From Mycolicibacterium goodii (GTDB lineage: Bacteria; Actinomycetota; Actinomycetes; Mycobacteriales; Mycobacteriaceae), in contig NZ_CP092364.2 of assembly GCF_022370755.2 (NCBI RefSeq), positions 4,588,001 through 4,652,000 on the forward strand: a DNA stretch of 64,000 bases, read 5' to 3'. Positions within the stretch are counted from its first letter, which is position 1; the number at the start of each line of letters is the position of its first letter. Below are positions 59,970 through 64,000 of this stretch, one piece after another. The notes below the pieces were generated by a model. The model was not told the DNA's origin and made no database searches. It was given only the letters and a program-made list of their open reading frames with translations. Made by a program: the position numbers and the translations under genes.

Positions 59970-60629
59970 TCAGCGCGGCAACCGCGACATCCAGTCCGAG
60001 TTGCCGTCGTACGGCCTGCCGTCGATCACCACGGTCGGCACCCCGGGCTCGGGGAACTGGCGCAGCGCTGCCTGGTTGCTGTTCGCGATCGCCACGGGGT
60101 CGTAGCCGACGAACAGGCCGAGCCGGATCAGATCCTGCGCCAGCCGCGGCGCACCGGCGCGATCGGCGAGCCCGGCCAGCTGGTCGTTGCTGAGGTCTGT
60201 GGGCCCCTGCTCTTTCGGCTGCTGCTCGGCCGAGAAGATCTGCTGGACAAAGCGCCACGTCACGCCGCTGTCGCGGGAGTAGCCGGCGACGGCGAACGCC
60301 GCATAGATCGCGCGGCTGTCGTATGTGCCGCTGGCCGAGAGTCTTTCGAGGAAGTTCACCAGACGAAGATTGACGTGCAACGACCCGTTCTCGATCCGCC
60401 TGCCGATCTCGCCCCCCTGCTCCTGGATCATCTTCCCGCTGAACGGGCACAACGGATCGAGGAAGAGGTCGATCTGGCCGGGCGCGCCGGGGTTCCCGAT
60501 GGAGATCACATCCCGGACGGTCTCGGCTGGGGCCGCCTGCGCGACGCCGGCGCACATCAGCAGCGCCATGACCGTGCCAGCGAGCACCCCGAGGGCACGC
60601 ACTGGCCGCTTCACCCGTGTTGTGTCCAT
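59970..60629 (-). CDS. Secreted DsbA-like thioredoxin-fold protein
   Basis: 219 aa from ATG 60629 (MDTTRVKRPVR); in-frame ATGs at 60638 and 60641 are alternatives and no strong Shine-Dalgarno decides. Signal peptide with a cleavage near AQAAPAE. The active-site-like CPFSGK sits in LDPLCPFSGKMIQEQGG, with one Cys and Ser in place of the second. C-terminal VVIDGRPYDGNSDWM. The single cysteine argues against classical DsbA oxidase activity. Convergent with livK, 4 bp apart. Confidence 0.82.
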   Translation of the reverse strand: MDTTRVKRPVRALGVLAGTVMALLMCAGVAQAAPAETVRDVISIGNPGAPGQIDLFLDPLCPFSGKMIQEQGGEIGRRIENGSLHVNLRLVNFLERLSASGTYDSRAIYAAFAVAGYSRDSGVTWRFVQQIFSAEQQPKEQGPTDLSNDQLAGLADRAGAPRLAQDLIRLGLFVGYDPVAIANSNQAALRQFPEPGVPTVVIDGRPYDGNSDWMSRLPR

Positions 60630-60672
60630 GCCCTCCATCATGTCGTACCGCGCAAACCCCGCGGCGCACGCA

Positions 60673-61734
60673 TCAGGGCCGGAGCTGCAGAATCCGGTCG
60701 TCACCGGCGCGAACACTGCCCCGGCCGTCGCGGTTGCTGGTGGTGAACCACAGCGTGCCGTCCGGCGCGGGCACGACCGTACGAAGCCGCCCGTACTCGC
60801 CGACGAACAGCGGCACCGGCGCGCCGACGGACCCGTCGCCGGCCACGGGGATCTGGAACAACCGCTCACCGCGCAGCGCGGCGACCCACAGCGATCCGCC
60901 GTAGAACGCCAATCCCGACGGCGAGGCCTCGCCGGTGCCCCACTCGACCACGGGATCGACCATGCCCTCGATACCGGCGCGGCCCTCCGCTTCGGGCCAC
61001 CCGTAGTTGGCGCCGGGACGGATCAGGTTGAGCTCATCCACCCGGTTGGCGCCGTATTCGGTGGCCCAGAGTCGGCCCGCCGCGTCCCACGCCAATCCCT
61101 GGATATTGCGGTGCCCGTAGGACCACACCGGCGATCCGGGAAACGGATTGTCGCCAGGCACGGACCCGTCGGGATTGACGCGAAGGATCTTGCCCGCCAA
61201 CGAGGTTCGGTCCTGCGCGAGCGGCGGATCCCCCACCTCACCGGTGGCCACGTAGAGCTTGCCGTCGGGGCCGAACGCAATACGTCCGCCGTCGTGTCGG
61301 GACCCGGCGGGGATGCCGGTGAGGATCGGCGTCGGACCGGTCAGTGCGCCGTCCGCAAAGCGCATCTGCACGACGCGGTTGTCGCCGCCGGTGGTGAGAT
61401 AGGCGTACACCGTGGTGCCAGCGGTCGCCAGGCCGAGCAGACCGCCCTCGCCGCGCGGCGCGACGCCGGGGACGGCACCGATCTGCTCGACGACGCCGGG
61501 TGCGGTGAGGTGTTTGATTGCGGCGCTGTCACGTTCGGCGATCAGTGCGCTGCCGTCGGGCAGAAACGCGATGCCCCACGGCACGTCGAGGTCGGTGGCG
61601 ATGGCCGTCGGCGCACCGGCGGGCTCGCCTCGCGACTCGACATCCTGCGCGCAGGCGATCACGAGCAACAGGCCGGCGGCGGCCGCGAGCACGGCCCGGG
61701 TCAGGCCGGTACGCGTCGTTCGCAGAATCGCCAC
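60673..61734 (-). CDS. PQQ-dependent aldose sugar dehydrogenase-like lipoprotein
   Basis: 353 aa. Signal and lipobox with Cys28 (LLVIAC). Six-bladed beta-propeller of the GSDH/YliI family: [56 protein letters not shown], and [24 protein letters not shown]. The His in HDGGRI and Arg in RNIQG match PQQ-contact positions. Oxidises sugars at the membrane surface if PQQ is available; mycobacteria may lack PQQ synthesis, so it may scavenge it. Confidence 0.9.
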   Translation of the reverse strand: MAILRTTRTGLTRAVLAAAAGLLLVIACAQDVESRGEPAGAPTAIATDLDVPWGIAFLPDGSALIAERDSAAIKHLTAPGVVEQIGAVPGVAPRGEGGLLGLATAGTTVYAYLTTGGDNRVVQMRFADGALTGPTPILTGIPAGSRHDGGRIAFGPDGKLYVATGEVGDPPLAQDRTSLAGKILRVNPDGSVPGDNPFPGSPVWSYGHRNIQGLAWDAAGRLWATEYGANRVDELNLIRPGANYGWPEAEGRAGIEGMVDPVVEWGTGEASPSGLAFYGGSLWVAALRGERLFQIPVAGDGSVGAPVPLFVGEYGRLRTVVPAPDGTLWFTTSNRDGRGSVRAGDDRILQLRP

Positions 61735-61756
61735 ACCGCAGTATCACCCGTCGTCG

Positions 61757-62040
61757 GTAGTGATATCGAGCCTTCAGTAATTTCACTTCGGTGTCGTCGG
61801 CGCGGTACACCAGTCGATGTTCGTCGACGATGCGCCGCGACCGGTAGCCCGACAGCACGCCAACCGATCGAGGAAATCAGCCCAGGCATCAGGGTCGCAT
61901 CGGATGGTCCTCACTCCTCGCCGCCGGCGATTCTCCGCAGCTCGTCGACGTGCGTTCTCCGGGGCTGCGCAGGAGGGATACGGTTTCCTGCCCGGAGTCG
62001 TAGTCGTCTGCAGACATCAGGACCCGTACAGGAACCCCGC
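61757..62040 (-). pseudogene. Remnant yefM-yoeB (Axe/Txe) toxin-antitoxin pair
   Basis: Fragments in several frames. Antitoxin: VLMSADDYDSGQETVSLLRSP (62035 to ~61970, quoted in part) and HVDELRRIAGGEE ending at 61911. Toxin: [13 protein letters not shown], then [20 protein letters not shown] and LKARYHY ending at 61757. The toxin lacks the ~35 aa between FLDRL and LSGY, has no in-frame start, and its stop is lost (TAC CGA where family members end after ARYHY). Clearly non-functional. Confidence 0.75.
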
Positions 62041-62073
62041 GACATCAAGGCACAGCTTCCCGTACCCCCCGGT

Positions 62074-63456
62074 TTACGTGGCAGGGTGCGGCGCGGCATC
62101 AGCTGGACAACGAGCCCCCGAAGCCGTGGTCGGCACATTCCGGAGCGCACGTACGCAGATGCGCGCGCCGCGGTGCGGGATCATCGTGACGTGCTTGAGC
62201 CGCTGCTTCTCGCCGGGCGCGGTGGTCGCGAAAAGGTCTACGCGGCGCAGGATCTCGCGGAGCACGATGCGCATCTCGACGAGCGCGAACGTGGCGCCGA
62301 GGCAGCGGCGGTTGCCTCCGCCGAAGGGCAGCCAGGTGCTGGGTGTCTGGGTCGACTGCAACATCCGATCCGGATCGAACCGGTCGGGGTCGGGATACAC
62401 GTCGGCGCCGGCATGCACCAGCCCGATGCTCGGCGCCACCAGCGTCCCGGCCGGCAGGAGGTAACCGCCCAGTTCGACGGGTTTGGTCAGCACGCGGCCG
62501 GCCTCGAACACCACGGGGCGGATGCGCAGGGATTCCCGCACCACCGCGTCGAGGTAGGCGTCCCCGGCCCCGTCACCATCGTCGGACCGCGCGGCCGCGA
62601 CGGCCTTGTCCAGGACGGCTGGATGCCGGATGAGCCGCTCCAGCGTCCACGACAGCCCGGTCGCGCTGGTCTCGTGCCCGGCGACCAGCAGCGTCATGAG
62701 CTGATCGCGCAGCTCACGGTCGGTCATGGTGCGGCCGTCGTCGTTGGCGGCACGCACCAGCATCGCCAGCGCGTCGGGCCGCGACGGCAGGTTCGGGTCG
62801 GCGCGGCACGCGGCGACCTCGGCGTACAGCAGCCGGTTGGCCTCGGCGAGGTTGCGCTGCAGGGTGCGCCACGGGCGTCGACGCTGCAGGCCCGGGCTGG
62901 CGATGGCCAGCGACTGCCACGGCCCGACGCTGAGCAACTGCGGCATGACGCGCCGCAGCGCGGCGAGCCGGGCCGGATCCGTCGCCCCGATCACAGTCCG
63001 CAGGATCACCTCGAGCGCGATCTCGGCCATCTTGGGCGCGACCGGGAACGGGGTTCCGACAGGCCAACCCGCGATGTTGGCCGCGGCGACTTCGGCCATG
63101 ACGCCCGTCTGGCGGGCCACCGCGTCGCGGGCGAACGGCGCGAGCATGAGGCGGCGCCGGTCGCGGTGGACGTCCTCGTCGATCACCAGCACCGAGGTGT
63201 CACCCAGCAGGCCGCTGAGCATCGAGTTGGCCTCCCCGGCATGGAACACCGTCGGGTCCCCGGCGAACACGGTCTTGATGTCGGCCGGATCGGCCAGGTA
63301 CACCCACGTGCCCATCGAGGCGATCCGCAACGTGAACACATCGCCGTAGCGGCGGCGGCAGGCCGACACGAACCGCGGCCAGTGCCGCAGCATCATCGCC
63401 GTCTGCACGAAAGCAGGCAGTGGCGGCCCTGGCGGAAGCGTCTCCGAGGTGCTCAC
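62074..63456 (-). CDS. Cytochrome P450
   Basis: 460 aa, GTG start at 63456 (MSTSETLPPGPPLPAF). Full set of P450 signatures: I-helix LLVAGHETSA, K-helix ESLRIRP (ExxR), and heme-binding FGGGNRRCLGA with the Cys thiolate. No membrane anchor visible, so cytosolic class I, needing ferredoxin and reductase encoded elsewhere. The long opening PPGPPLP and overall pattern suggest the CYP110/CYP138-like group; substrate unknown. A strong terminator lies just upstream of its start. Confidence 0.93.
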   Translation of the reverse strand: MSTSETLPPGPPLPAFVQTAMMLRHWPRFVSACRRRYGDVFTLRIASMGTWVYLADPADIKTVFAGDPTVFHAGEANSMLSGLLGDTSVLVIDEDVHRDRRRLMLAPFARDAVARQTGVMAEVAAANIAGWPVGTPFPVAPKMAEIALEVILRTVIGATDPARLAALRRVMPQLLSVGPWQSLAIASPGLQRRRPWRTLQRNLAEANRLLYAEVAACRADPNLPSRPDALAMLVRAANDDGRTMTDRELRDQLMTLLVAGHETSATGLSWTLERLIRHPAVLDKAVAAARSDDGDGAGDAYLDAVVRESLRIRPVVFEAGRVLTKPVELGGYLLPAGTLVAPSIGLVHAGADVYPDPDRFDPDRMLQSTQTPSTWLPFGGGNRRCLGATFALVEMRIVLREILRRVDLFATTAPGEKQRLKHVTMIPHRGARICVRALRNVPTTASGARCPADAAPHPAT

Positions 63457-63507
63457 GTCCCCACACTAGTGTCCTGAGTCGCACGGAGAACCCGCGAAAC
63501 AGGAAAA

Positions 63508-63536
63508 GGGCCCGGACCCGGTGCGGGTCCGGGCCC
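63508..63536 (-). terminator. Intrinsic terminator of the small exported-protein gene
   Basis: Perfect 13-bp stem GGGCCCGGACCCG / CGGGTCCGGGCCC with 3-nt loop GTG. On the minus strand it is followed by TTTTCCTGTTT, a fair U-tract, and it lies 12 bp past the stop of the gene at 63549. Confidence 0.85.
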
Positions 63537-63548
63537 TGGCCCGCTGGT

Positions 63549-63758
63549 TCAGCGTGCGCGGTTGTACTGGTGGTGGTGATGCTCCGCGGTTCCCGGGGTC
63601 GGCACGTGATCCTGGTGCGGGAAGGGCTCGTGGTGGGTGACCGTCGGACCGAAGTTGCCCACCGAGGATTCCGCGTCGGCCGTTGCGGCGCCGAGCAGGA
63701 TCAGGGCCGGGGCGGCGAAAGTGGCGGCGATTCCGGCGGCGCGGGCGGTGATGGTCAT
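63549..63758 (-). CDS. Small exported His-rich protein
   Basis: 69 aa from ATG 63758 behind AAAGGAGTCCAC. Residues 1-29 are a signal peptide (IAATFAAPALILLGAATADA|ES). The 40-aa mature chain has HHEPFPHQDH and EHHHHQYN, so 8 of ~40 residues are His. Metal binding is plausible. Family not recognised; it has its own terminator. Confidence 0.75.
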   Translation of the reverse strand: MTITARAAGIAATFAAPALILLGAATADAESSVGNFGPTVTHHEPFPHQDHVPTPGTAEHHHHQYNRAR

Positions 63759-64000
63759 GTGGACTCCTTTGTCGGTCAGGGCTTTTCGGTCGTGTGTCAG
63801 TGCTTGTTCCGTGCGTTGTGATAAGAATGCCTGCAACGGCGGTCTCGCCATATCCGACGACCGGACCCTCCACCGGCCGAAACCCCTGTCCCCCGATCGG
63901 GGGAACGTTGACACCGTGCGCCGAGAGGCGTTGACTGGACTTGCTGACGCGCACGGGCACAGGCCAGGGCACGCCACCACACGGCAGAGCACGTCTCCCT
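63759..64000. promoter_or_regulatory. Upstream region of the His-rich gene with a 14-bp palindrome
   Basis: No supported gene in the last 242 bp. Contains the perfect palindrome CCCCCGATCGGGGG at 63890-63903 and TTGACACC/TTGACTGG -35-like hexamers at 63909 and 63933, which read rightward. A gene may begin beyond the window edge. Confidence 0.35.

Noticed and set aside
60325..63477. 1050-aa plus-strand open frame across the DsbA-like, dehydrogenase and P450 genes
   Set aside because: Antisense shadow: biased to Arg/Gly/His, no family pattern, and it covers three well-supported minus-strand genes.

Overview
The window is a piece of an actinobacterial chromosome, almost certainly from a fast-growing Mycobacterium (Mycolicibacterium) close to M. 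smegmatis. The basis is high GC with frequent GTG starts and ATGA/GTGA gene overlaps, an Arr-type rifampicin ADP-ribosyltransferase, a mycobacterial-type GyrB toprim half, WXG100/ESX-type proteins, and many twin-arginine or lipobox-bearing exported proteins. No rRNA, tRNA or CRISPR array was seen.

Left arm (1-12.8 kb): purine catabolism, with uricase (partial), HIU hydrolase, OHCU decarboxylase and an NCS2 permease fused to a second OHCU-decarboxylase-like domain on the minus strand, divergent from a two-gene xanthine dehydrogenase. Then come ilvD, an MmyB-type regulator, an SRPBCC protein overlapping a sulfatase, and a frameshifted SMP-30 lipoprotein.

Accessory/defence island (about 12.8-35.9 kb), AT-richer by eye: (a) a lone HNH endonuclease; (b) a minus-strand cassette of an OGG-fold-like protein, a Rad50-like zinc-hook ATPase, a small HEPN-like protein, a coiled-coil protein and an unrecognised ~400-aa protein; (c) a plus-strand membrane protein and a decayed metallophosphatase; (d) a minus-strand operon of a 1032-aa protein, a ~1750-aa DUF1998-type helicase, a 62-aa ORF and a 295-aa protein, reminiscent of Druantia; (e) a plus-strand NaeI-like restriction enzyme, C5 cytosine methyltransferase and Vsr endonuclease. 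System (d) is broken by an IS256-family element whose removal, with one 9-bp target copy, restores the frame exactly. Cassettes (b)-(d) also carry many 1-nt indels, mostly in short homopolymers, so they are either decaying or contain sequencing errors.

Middle (36-50.3 kb): a PASTA protein, a DUF4352 gene split by an IS21-family element (4-bp target duplication, frame restored on excision), and a sulfur-scavenging region: SulP transporter, sulfonate/sulfate-ester-type ABC importer, arylsulfatase, GntR/UTRA regulator and formylglycine-generating enzyme. A GTTACGCCA motif is shared by the importer and regulator promoters. Two DUF202 membrane proteins and a stand-alone second gyrB lie inside this block.

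Right arm (50.4-64 kb): a DUF2786 protein, an ESX-type polymorphic toxin with overlapping immunity gene (toxin broken by an in-frame TAG and a likely frameshift), arr, a complete livHMGF-K-type branched-chain amino-acid importer, a DsbA-like secreted protein, a PQQ-type sugar dehydrogenase lipoprotein, a yefM/yoeB remnant, a cytochrome P450, and a small His-rich exported protein followed by a strong terminator. Family assignments rest on motifs read from the translations and on recall; no database search was run.
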